64,000 nucleotides of DNA, taken from Epiperipatus broadwayi (taxonomy: Eukaryota; Onychophora; Udeonychophora; Euonychophora; Peripatidae). Location of the stretch: positions 124,001 through 188,000 of the forward strand of contig JAQFVV010006831.1 in NCBI GenBank assembly GCA_028023455.1, given 5' to 3'. Shown here piece by piece: positions 36,348-48,118 of this stretch. The notes beneath the pieces were generated by a model. It was not told the origin of the DNA, made no database searches, and worked only from the letters and a program-made list of their open reading frames with translations. How positions within the stretch are numbered: the first letter of the stretch is position 1; each line of letters starts with the position of its first letter. The translations under genes and the position numbers were made by a program.

Positions 36348-38809
36348 TGTGCCAGTCCGTGTATAATGGCCATGCACAAAATGGCTGTTTGCTGAAGATT
36401 CAGCACAGCTTACATGTATCACATGAAAATTATAATTTTAATATGATTTATTAAATTATAATTCAGAGGGGAAGTGGGAGGTATGGATATAGTACATAAA
36501 TAGATGGGTTTGGGCTATATTATATTCTTATTATACCCACACAGTACAAGTGTATGCAGTGTATATATGTTTTAATAATTTATTCGACTAGCAAACCTGT
36601 CCAAAAAAGGGAAAATAAGTTGTAATATTTGTTTATGTGTAGAACAGTTTTTTTTTTTTGTTTGTTGTATTTTATTACTTATAAATGTTCGAACACACAT
36701 ATATAGAAATGTATTTTTATTTTTTTTTATTTTTCCTAAAAAAAAAAAAGAAAAGAAAATTCTAAATAGTTAAAAAATTTTGCATTTATTGGAATTTAGC
36801 TTTTCTAATTGTTAGAATAAGAGGGTTTGAAATTAATTAATTAAATTTGTAAAAGGAAAAAACCTTTTTGCTAATTACAATCTACTTTCAACCGAAGAAA
36901 ATGTTTTGTATAAAAGAATTTTCGGTTGATCGTGAATAAAGATAAAATAGATTTTATCTAAGAAAGGAATGTAAGCACAATGGGTGTCAAGTACTCAATA
37001 TGGAAGCTTGCAAAAGTGTACTTTAATAAATAAAAAGGTAAAGGAATGTAGAAAGGTATATGAAGGTATAATTCAACTTATTAGTAGCTGATGCAATAGC
37101 TCGTAGAGGGGGTATGACAATTGGACTATTTGGGCTATATGTGCTGCTTACTGGGGGCTTTGAGTCAGTCGAGTACTAGCTTGCTAAAGCATGCGGACCA
37201 AGGGAGATTAGCCTACTAAAGAGTGCGGACAAGTGGAGATTAGCCTGCTAAAGCGTGCGGACCAGTTAATGCTAGCTTGCCAAAGCATTCCAATGGCAAA
37301 GATTTAGAAAGTTAAATCTTGTCTCCCGCTAGTCTAAAAAAATGGAGCAGTATAGATTTGTGAAAAACAATCTGACAGAGAGAAAGGAGAAAATGAACTG
37401 TGTCTGTTAAAATTATAATCACTTGGTCATTTCCCAGAAAAAGAATTTGAAAATTAGCATTTAGCAAGGATCGTTAAGTGGAGTTTGGAAAATGATCAAC
37501 AACATGGATTCTCAATACGTTTAAATAGAAAAAAAAAACGAAAGACGAATCATAGTTGGAGAACTGCAATTTATTTAGGATCTACTTGCCCTAATCAGCC
37601 AAGTGCGATATACATATATATGGGAGAAGTATACTTACAGATCCGATAATTTGAAAGATGGCTCGATTATACGTTCCGGGTTATTATCCTACCATGGAGT
37701 AGACTTTCAGCCATAGTACACCACCGGTTTGGCTATCAAGTCCGAAGATGCCTTAGAAGAAATAGCAGGCCCTGATGACAAGAAAGACTCAAAGTATATC
37801 GGTGAATGGAAGCCTTATCTGCCCTATGAAGTAGCCATGTGGCCCAGGAAGTTAGAATTGAATACAAGAACAAGTTCAGAGGAGCGTGTATAGTTGGTTA
37901 TATATATATATTTTATATTCTATTATATTTTTTTTCTCTCTCTCATTTATGTTCTTTGTAAATTTTTTTTATGATATATATATATTATTACTGCATACCT
38001 TGTTATATGGATTTATTACTCTAAAGTGGGAAGGAATATAGGTCACACCCATTGTGTAATCTTTTAGATATTGTTTTTTTTCTTTTATATATCTTGGGGT
38101 CATATATATATGCATCAGTGGAGGGTAAATATAATTTAAATATTTTTTATATATATTGGACTTATATGTATGCATTAGTGGAGGATAAATATAATAATCT
38201 GGGGATAATAAATATTCACTTTTGTAATTAAAATCGTTTATAAGTTTTTGACTTAGCTTTAAAATAATTATTAAGTTATTAGTACAGATATATATATAGT
38301 TTTTTTTTTTAATCAAAATGCAAATCCACATAGTTAACCTGAGATTTATAGAATATAAAGTGAGCTAGATAGGGATAACTTACCGGGGAATTGGATTGTT
38401 TCTTTTATTTTAGTCTGAACGTCTCGAAATATTCATATTCGTTAATGACTAGTCACATTTTACACACTCTTTTGGGAAAGAAAAGGAATAAGTATAATCT
38501 TGAACGGGAGTGGCGCTAGAGACTGAAGGAAATATTCAGTACTCTTAAAGGTGTGTAAGGACCCTTTAATTAGTCAACGTATAATTAATCGGCTAATGAA
38601 ACAATTTAGCAAGGAAGGTCTGGATGGGCCTAATTTTAGGTTCAATCTACTTCCTATAATAATTTCTTTGAGGTATTTACTCATATTTAATCAAAAATAT
38701 TTTAGAGAATTATTATCGATGTTCCATTCTGTAGCATACGTCACTTCATGCTCGGTGCGTATGAGAGTCTAACCATGCAAGACCACTACAGGGTCGTCGA
38801 ACCGGCACA
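36348..38809 (+). repeat. 3' LTR of gypsy-1 (about 2.46 kb)
   Basis: Colinear with 28869-31342, with scattered substitutions and small indels in A/T runs. Followed by an AT repeat. Confidence 0.95.
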
Positions 38810-38829
38810 ATATATATATATATTGTGCC

Positions 38830-41060
38830 CTTTCTACTAGGTCCAAATAGGTTTAATAAGTCAATTTTTGAAAACTTTTAAATTAAGAGTTTATTTTAAA
38901 TATTATAACTTGCTGTATAATGTTGGTAATATTTAAAAACTTTGTTAAAGTAAAGTGAGAGTAGTAAATATATAAAAAAAACTATATAAATATGCTAAAA
39001 TAATAAAGTAAAGCTAAATAGTATGATTTTTGTATGGTTGGGAAAACTGGCCATAATAAAATTATATACTAAAAATCCTTTTAAATAAAGTGTTAAAAGT
39101 TAGTTTTAAAATAATGACTTGGAATTAAATAAACTAATGCATTTTAAATAAAAATTAGATTTAATATTTGTGTTATAAATTATTTATTAAATACATAATC
39201 TTTTGTGATAGACAAATGTGTTTAATTTATTACAGCTTAAATAGTATCAGAATTATTAAATATTTATTTCTGTTTTCAGACAGTAATTAAAATTGCTACC
39301 TATTGTCTGGTTTTAAAAGATCATATGATCAACAAATATTCATACATTAGAATTGTTCTATTGAAACATTTATTTATCACAAAATAAAAAAGTAAATGTT
39401 AGAAAATTTTAATTGGTAGTTTTAAAACAAATGTAATTAATAAAGTTAAATTTTAAAAATAGATACACTGAAAATAAATATTGGATAAATTACTAAAGTA
39501 TTATTTTTAAAATGTTATTTTAAAGTGTTTAATTTATTCAAATAAAAGTATAAAATTAATTTAGAATTAAATTTTTTAATAATATTTAATATTTAATGAG
39601 TCATGATTTTTATTTTACATTTTAATTGTGCAAGCTGGACTAATACGTAAATTAGATCACAAGTTGAAGAGTTAATAACCAATCAAATAATGAGATTAAT
39701 TTGGTGTAAAAGTAGATGTTTTCATTTTTCTGGGGTGCTTGATAACTTAGTAGGTGCTTACTAACTAAATAACTCTCTTAACTTATTTTTTAATATCAAT
39801 ATTATTATGTATTAACATCAAAGTATTGCTTAGTTTACTATTTAAAATTATTGTTTTAAAAGAAATTTGAAGTATTATAAATTTACTAAGCTAAAATAGT
39901 CATGCCTTGTTAAATTAATAAATTCCCTATCAATTATTTCTATTGAAACTTGAGCCAACTTCACTGTAATTATGGATTTAATACCAGCAAGAATGTACTC
40001 AAAAGAATCAAGGGCGAAAGTACAGCTACTAAGGAAAGGTACAATTTTAAATATATTATGGGAAAATTTATATATAATTATTTATTTTTATTACTTTAGA
40101 CATTGGAGAGTGTGGAACAGAAATATTTTTTGAAATTTAACATTTTTAATGCATTATATTTTAAGGTTAGATAACTGTATTTGGAGAGCAAAGTGCTATA
40201 CAGAAAAAACTTAATTTTTAATATTAAAAAAATATATATTTTAAAATAGTTGCAATAAATATTTTAAAAGAAAATATTGTCTTTAAAAAGTTAATTATGA
40301 ACTTTTTTTGAAAATGATTATAAAGAATATTTTTATATGACAAGTTGTTTTTTTTTAAAAAAAAAAAAAAAGACCGTAAATTATTTAATAATGTAAAAAC
40401 CGATTTTTGGAAAATTATTTGTCAGAAAGAGAAATAAATGGGTGGTTAAAAAATTACCTTGACTAAAATATAACATTATAAATGACTTTATTAAGATCAC
40501 CATAAAATGATAGTTGAATGGAATATAAAAAAGATAGGTAGAAATACATGTGGAATTATATAGCCGTCACTGATGCATCTGAAGCCGTATAATGCAAGTG
40601 AATGGGAAAAACTCTAGAGATTATTTTAAAACTTTCCCAAGTGATATCACATTTAATAATTATTTTTCCTGGAAATCTGCAGATAAGATGGACTGTGATT
40701 TATAAACTTTCATAAAAGGATTAATAATTATTGTTCAAATAATTTTGGATACAAAAGTCTGCTTCATTTTCATTTTTTTTTATTTTATCATTTATGAGTG
40801 TTTGTGCTGCAGGAAGAGAGCTCGAGTTTTTGTTTTAAAGTTTTGGACAGTTGTTGTCTTAGCAACAAGCAGTCAAGAGAGAACTTCTAATGAAGAAATA
40901 TGAGGAGGAAGAGAAAAACTTTTTAATTTGAACTTTATGGAGAGTTGGAGTTTTTGTAATTATAGTTTTATTTATCATTTAACTTACTAATAATAGTATT
41001 AAGTTTTATTAGTGTTAGATAAGAAAATTACATTTCTTAAAAGACAAACTAGATCCCAAA
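38830..41060. other. AT-rich intron sequence, nothing recognised
   Basis: No gene or clear repeat. Just after the gypsy-1 flank the text TATTGTGCCCTTTCTAC resembles an LTR start, but too little is left to call. Confidence 0.45.
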
Positions 41061-41066
41061 TCAACA

Positions 41067-41405
41067 TCTCAAGTGGTATATTAAATGCAATTCCCTCAGG
41101 CTGGGTGTAGAGCCTCGTATTATGGGGAAACAAAAACAACCATTACAAACAGAACATCCCAGCACACACACACAAATATATATATATATATGTATAAAAG
41201 GGCACTGAATAATAAAGAGACTACATCAGCATTCTTGGAGCATAAAAAGACCACCAGTCATAGATTCGAACCCTCCAACCCCAGAATGGTGTGCAGAGAG
41301 AGAGAACTGATCATAGGCATAAAATAAAGGAAGCATACTTCATAAATATTGACACTCAATCTATCAATAGAAGAGACACCTGTTTCACCATTTCAAGGGG
41401 ATGGA
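41067..41405 (+). pseudogene. Penelope-like GIY-YIG endonuclease fragment
   Basis: ASYYGETKTTITNRTSQH fits the GIY-YIG core (Y-x-G-E-T-K...R-x-x-x-H), followed by SAFLEHKKTTSHRFE and ERELIIGIK, then, after a one-base shift near 41325, KEAYFINIDTQSINRRDTC. That order is typical of the endonuclease at the C-terminus of Penelope-like retroelement proteins. An AC/TA microsatellite (41161-41190) has expanded inside the frame. No reverse-transcriptase part was found upstream. The element is dead or truncated. Confidence 0.75.
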
Positions 41406-43551
41406 CAAACTAATCTAAACAAAATTTAAACAATAAAATACTAAAGCATAGCACCTAACCAATTAGCATAAATTAGAATGCCCTCCCCTTATTAGTATCA
41501 ACTGCATACAGCTATGAATATGAAGCCATGGAGCTTTGAAAACATTAAGCATAAATAAATATTAACAAATACAGCTTCTCTAACAAGTGTAAAAGTGCAT
41601 AATTTTTGGGATTAATCTAACATAATTAATATTGTAAGGAATATTTTGATTTTTTGTAAAGTTTTTTATAAACATTTTTCTAAGTATTGTAATAATGCTG
41701 AAGGTATGTTGTTATTATTTAATGTTTTCATATAGAATATTGGACCAGAAAACATCTAAGAGTGACCAACGAGCAAATTGTCACTAGGTAAATCTTTGTA
41801 AAATATATTAATTATTATATGATGTATATTTTGTTATTTCTAGAATTGCTTGGAATATTTTTATAGTATTACCTTATCATGTGAGTGTATGAACATGTAT
41901 GAGTACATTAATTACACATAAAACTTTGTTATTTTAAGGATATGAGCTAAAATTTTTGTAAAAAAAAGATATGCATAATATTTCTTTTATATTACTAATA
42001 TAATATAATTTACTGATACATATAATTTTTATATGATTCTTTAATGGATGAATCTCATGTTAGAAATATTTTGAATATTGATTTGAATATCTTAAAAAAA
42101 AAAATCATTTGTATTTTTATTGCTGAGTTTTAAAAAGTGAATAAACCTTTTCTTGTTGTAGTTTTAGATTGTTTAAGTCATAAGTGAATTTTGTTTATTA
42201 TTTAGAAATAATGCTAAATATTTTTGCGAGGTAGATTGTTAAATCTATTGTGAAGTTTTAAGTGATAGTGACCTTGGGATTATGAAAAGAAACCAATGGG
42301 ATGCTTATATGTAGGATCTATGGAGAATAGGAAAGTAACTTATATTATTATCCTAGTAGTTTATGCAAGTATAGATAACGTAGCCCTGTGTCTTGTAAAT
42401 ATTTTTCATGGTTAGTGTCTCTATTGGTATTATGCATTTTAATGTTTGAATGAGCTGAATAAATAGCCTGGACATTATTAGTATATTTGAGGTCATTAGA
42501 CAAAGAAGTCATACCTCTTCGTTTACACTGTATCCATGTAGATTATTTTATATATTTGATACTATTAAGTCAATACTCTAGTTGGTTCTTCATGCCTACT
42601 CATCGTATCGCTATCTTAATTTCAACAATTATTGCATCGTATAGCATTGTATTTATGAAGGAAAATAATAAATAATTTTGAATGTAGAATGTCATTTTGA
42701 AGGTAGATGAGATAGGTTTTTCTTGTTTTGGTATAGGTTAAAGTCAAATACAAATGAAGTTGAATATAAATGTTAACAGTGAATAATAAAAAATCATAGA
42801 TATTTTCATATTTTTTAGTAAACTATTTTTAAGAACATAAAAAGAAATGATAATTTTTCACGAGATTTTTGAATAATTTTGATAATTAATTTTTACGTGT
42901 TAATGCATATTTTTAAGAAAAATAGAGACATTGAGAAGGAATAAACACAGAATAAAATGAATGCTTATATTTTTGTGAATATTGTTTTATGTTTTAAACA
43001 TACATGAAACACACACATAGGGATTTTATTTAGAGTAGTGCCAAGCAAATTATATAAAAGAACATCAATTATATTATTTTATTAAAAACAATTATTTATT
43101 GAACGAACCAAGATAAATGTTTTTAAATAACATTAGCACTATCATATTAGAAGTTTAATTTATTATAAAAATTTATGAACATATTTTAAAAATGAATGTT
43201 ACTTCGGTATTTCATGTTTTTATATCTTTATGTACACTTATAAAAACCATATGTTTTAATTATGTTAATTTATAAAAATTTTATTAAACTATAGATGTAT
43301 TCTTAAATTAGTATTATTATTATTATTTTAAATAAATGTGCAAAAGTTTATAAGTCGTAGTAAAGGCTTATTTACTTGTTGATTTATTTATTTTTAATGT
43401 GAAAGTATGTAATTTATTTAAAATTAGCTTGATATTTTTATTAGGTTTTATCAGATATAACTGTAAATGTTGTATATAGTTTGTTAAAAGTATAGAATAA
43501 TAAATTTTGTTAAATTTGTTTTTATAAAACTTTGTGTTATGTCGATTTATT
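41406..43551. other. AT-rich intron sequence, nothing recognised
   Basis: The first 150 bp may be the 3' tail of the Penelope-like fragment. I saw no gene after that. Confidence 0.4.
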
Positions 43552-43609
43552 CATCATTACAAATACATGATTGCCAGATACATCATTACAAATACATGAT
43601 TGCCAGATA
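43552..43609. repeat. 29-bp perfect tandem duplication
   Basis: The 29-bp unit (CATCATTACAAATACATGAT plus TGCCAGATA) occurs twice in a row without change, which points to a recent duplication. Confidence 0.9.
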
Positions 43610-45143
43610 TCAAAACAAACAATGTTTGCACAGTACAGATATAATTATTTATTTTAAAAATCACAATGCTTCAGAATATAATATATTTGAGAAATTTCTT
43701 TTTGCATTAATACTATTATTATGGTCATAATTAATTGCACAATTTATTGCATAGTATTATAACATTGTTGGTTGCCACATATGTTCAAATTATGTCAGAT
43801 TATACCACATATTCTATTTAAAATGCCACATGATAACTAAAAGATTATATTATATTATTGTTGTTATTATCATTATTGTTAGTTACCATAATATGAACAG
43901 TGGATAAGATTAATAATTATTTAATGAGGAATAAGATTATTGTTATTATTTATTTATTATTATTATTAGTTAGGTGTAGTTGAAGATGATACAAAATCCC
44001 TTATCATACCTGACTACAAGATAGTATAAATTGATTAGAGTTATTGTAAAGAACCTGAGATAATTATAGTTATATTATTTAATAAAGAGATTAGAATTTA
44101 TTTAGTAACATTATATTAAATTGATTGTTATTATTTTAAAGTCGCAAAAATGCTATAAATTCATTATTATTTCCAATAATAGGTGGGATAGTATTCTTAA
44201 GCCATCGAGATTGTATCCTGTGGGATATTGGCTCAATGTAATTCTTTACTGCTTGTACTTCACTTTATTGCCTCATTATTTATTAATATGTTATTTATTT
44301 TACTTTTTTAATAAACTGAACCATTTATTAATCAGTTAGAACTAGTTAAATAGTAGATATTATCATAGGATATTTTTATTATTGATTATAATAAGATTAT
44401 ATGTGTTTTAGTGGAGCATACAATCATTTTATCTGAGCTAGCTGTATTTTGCCTATCATTATATTTTCTGGATGGTGAGGGTACAATATATATATATATA
44501 TTGAACCGTTTTCGAATATGTGAATTCGAAACACCGGTCTCTTAGGCAGAGAAGAACATACTTGGAGAGTATGTATGCCCAAACGATAGCTATAAAGTAT
44601 ATAACTAACATTACATTTCCAGGACATAGCTTCTTCTCGGCTGTTGAGTTGAACACCACATCCAAAGCACTTTTTTGTTTGTGTATAACTACGGGCACCA
44701 GCTGCTTATTCTAAAAGAATACTAAAAGAATAGACAAGGCACTTTGAACAGTGGCCACTAACTCAATGCCTAAATCCATGACTAGCCCAGCTATTTGCAA
44801 TCACTAATAGATTATACTTAATTAGTGATTAAAAGAATTGATAAAAAAATTTGTTAAAAGAATTGATAAAAAGAATTGATCGACAAATAAAGTTTAATTT
44901 TAAAGATAATTTATTAACTAACATTTATTTACTAAATTTAAACATTTTATACTTCTAATAAAACACACGCATATTTTAAATTAACATTCTAAATAGTTTA
45001 AATATTCTTGAATATTTTCTTAACAGAACACTGGGAATTTATCTACTTTGACTAATAATATTGATATAAGGATCACACACATATTAACTCATGCACACAT
45101 ATAATAAAGTATTACATAGCATTTGAAATTTAATCACACATAT
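43610..45143. other. AT-rich intron sequence, nothing recognised
   Basis: Contains ATT-rich low-complexity sequence near 43855-43990 and short AATTGAT repeats near 44830-44880. The open frames at 44424-44714 overlap on both strands and have no motif. Confidence 0.4.
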
Positions 45144-47632
45144 TGTAACAGTCAAAACACGTGTATCTCGTTAACATATTGCAGAATTCGACCACCACAC
45201 AGAACAGCAGCACCATCGAGTAGCGAAGCCACCGGTAATACTGAGTTCGAACATAGTTTATCGGTTCCACAATACAATCTACGGAATAACGCCTCTGATG
45301 TGACATAAGTAAACACTTCTTTAGGCATGGTGGTCAGGGAGATGCACGAGATTCATGGGTTTTGTTTCCGAGTTGGCCAACAATCAAACGAATATTAATT
45401 AACATATATAATCGAGGAAATGTCTATAATGGGCATCGAATAAATGAAAACTTAACTACAGACGTATATTTAGAATTATTTATTTACGTATTTAATAAAA
45501 GAAAACATTATTAATGTTATTAATCATATTTTAAATCCAAAGTCTCAACAGCTAATTGGTAATATTATATATATAAAAATACATTTATTTATAAGAAGCA
45601 TTTATTTATATGAAGGTGTAATCTAGCTACCTAGGGTTCTCGATTGAGTATTTCTAATGTGTGCTGTAAGGAATTTATACTTTGCACTGCAAGAGTCATC
45701 AGTAACGGCGGACATACATTTATTTAATAAAATATTTATTTTACGACAAAGGGCAAACATTTATTTGAGAGTATATGATGAAGATAATGCCGAGGCGGAG
45801 TGATAGAGAGAATAATAAACTAAATAAAAGAACACGTGGTACGCTTTAGAAGGGCGATGTAAAATGGCAGCGCTGAAACTGCAATGCCGTGAATAAGTTA
45901 TAAGGGTTTCGGGTTGGTCTCTGCCATGACCCGAAGAGGTAAGGTGTCACATGAGCATAACCAGGGACAAGCGGTCCGTGTCGCAATTTGCCAGCTGGCT
46001 GCATGACGGTCGTCAAGCCCTACGGGAACATTATCATGTCCGCTTGTGTAGGACGACTGGGGTTAATTCAACCCTCTAGAATCCGTAGCATTCACGGCGT
46101 GGAATGAGCCATCAGGCTTCAAAACGTAACACATGTATAATATCTAAAAGATTGTGGTAATATTTAACTAGATTTCAAACTCGGCCCAACATTATCACCG
46201 TTGACTGAAAGAAAATTGGTGACTCTCAAAGAAATGAAATTTACATAATTATTCATTAACATTTAATAATAAAAAAAAATCTAAAAAAGGAATTATTACA
46301 GCGAGTATGCCAGCTATTACGGAGTAGTAGACCCTGCATTACAATAACTGATTCTTCGAATGCGTGTCGATTTATATGAAATTTAAGTTATTTATAAAAG
46401 CAAATATTAATGATAATTCGACACGCATTCACTGTTCAAGCGATTATGGATTTAGCTTTAAAACTAAGATAATTATGAGAAGGTAATATTTCAATGATAA
46501 TTATAAATGAAATGTAGATTTAAGAAATACACACCTAAGAAGTGATAGAGGGAGGGTAAGCTAGATTATGCGAGAAATTTACAGATTACATGAATTCTCA
46601 AATTTTAGTTTCTCAAAATTACAATTTTAACATTTAGAAGTTATACAAATAATAGGAGATGAGCTATAGCTTATTATTACTAGAGTACTCTATAATTTGG
46701 AATACACACACAGGTACCTGTTTTATAAGATGTTTTCGTCCATTGGTTTAATAGCAGATTGTTCGTAATTAGAAGTTTTCTTTCTTGTCCTGTGCATGTT
46801 GTTTTATTGATTTTTAACAGCAGCGGCTTTCTTGTTTATTTCAGGCAGCAGATCATTTTGGTGTTTTTACGATGGGCAAGGTGAAGCTCGGCATATGGTG
46901 GGCCATCTCCCGGTGGAGAATAATTTCGGTGCTTACTCGGTCATACCTTGCAGTATTAATTTATTTAAGATATTTTAGACGCTCCACTCGAGAGCAAAGC
47001 TAAAAATTCAAGTGAAAGTCTCCAGCAAGTCTAAGATGGCCTCCCTTTTTTATCTTGATCTCCAAGTTTTTTGTTGAGATATTTTTAGGTTTTACTTATC
47101 TTGCCCTCAGGATAATCAATGCTCTGCTGGTTTTAATTAAAAAAAATTTGCTGTGCTATTGTTTGTTTTTCTTTACATTCGCTAATTACATTCTTTTGGA
47201 ATTTTGCTATAATTAATTTATTTTCTATCACTGACCGATGCTTTTAAATTTTCAAAGACAAAAGGGAATAAAATTATTTTAACTTTAATTAATTATTGCA
47301 TCAGATTTTGTTAGACTTATTATTTAACGAAATTTAAACTAAACAACAAATACGAACTTTATAAAATTCAAAATAAATGATTATTATTACACAAAATTTA
47401 TTTAACTAAAAGGAATCTAAATTATATTATTTTATCCGTATTTATTGCGCTTAATTTGAGATCGAAATGTGTGCGTGTTTATGTTGAATTCTACATATAT
47501 TTATACATTTTTAATATTGTTACACACACAATTCGATACCAAAAAGTTTAAATTTGGGTGGGATAGACCGGTCAGTGAGAGACGACAGAAAAAGGTGAAA
47601 CTTGAGATTCGAATACGAATCTCACTGTTTCA
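45144..47632 (-). repeat. 3' LTR of gypsy-2 (2489 bp)
   Basis: Repeated at 52688-55176. Contains a GC-richer part at 45880-46130 with a possible stem (GACAAGCGG facing CCGCTTGT), and a 13-bp perfect stem at 46358-46430. Confidence 0.95.
46358..46430. repeat. Hairpin in the gypsy-2 LTR
   Basis: GAATGCGTGTCGA at 46358-46370 and its exact reverse complement at 46418-46430, with 47 bp between. The same pair is in the other LTR from 53903. Confidence 0.8.
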
Positions 47633-47648
47633 TTTCCCCGTACTTCCC
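47633..47648 (-). promoter_or_regulatory. Polypurine tract of gypsy-2
   Basis: On the minus strand GGGAAGTACGGGGAAA lies directly before the LTR start TGAAACAG. Confidence 0.75.
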
Positions 47649-48118
47649 GTGAACAATTAAGGAAGAACAAAGGAGGCATGAAAGAGAAAAAAATTTACAT
47701 TACATAATTGAAAGACGAAAAGAAAAAATTATTATTGTTTTTACAGATATTGAAATAGAGAAAGCAGAGATTTCATGAAGTAACGAACAATTTATATACC
47801 CGGATCTAGAATTTAAACTTTAATTTTAAAATGACCTAATTTGGCCGTGTCTGGTTAGCAATCATTATAATAATTAGTTAAACTGAATATATACATATAC
47901 AAAAAAAATTCATAGAATAGGATTAGTTAAGATAATATATAAAAAAAATTTTTTAAGAGTAATAGTAATTAAATATACATAATATATATAAAAAAAAATT
48001 TTTTTTTTTTTTTTAAAACTCTATTCGACTAAAGTACAATCCATTCAACCAAATTCATTATACAAATTCATTTTAATATTTTCATACACGTTTAATCCGT
48101 CCTAATGGTCTAATATTT

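Larger units (their letters stand above)
28869..38809 (+). mobile_element. Gypsy-1: near-complete Ty3/gypsy retrotransposon
   Basis: About 9.9 kb: LTR, gag-pol, LTR. The LTRs start TGTGCC and end GGCACA. A 4-bp ATAT sits on both sides, consistent with a target-site duplication, though the site is an AT repeat and the duplication cannot be proven. Domain order is gag, protease, RT, RNase H, integrase, as in Metaviridae. No env-like frame is visible. Reading frames are broken at several points, so it is probably inactive, but the two LTRs differ only at a few dozen positions by eye, so the insertion is not very old. Confidence 0.95.
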
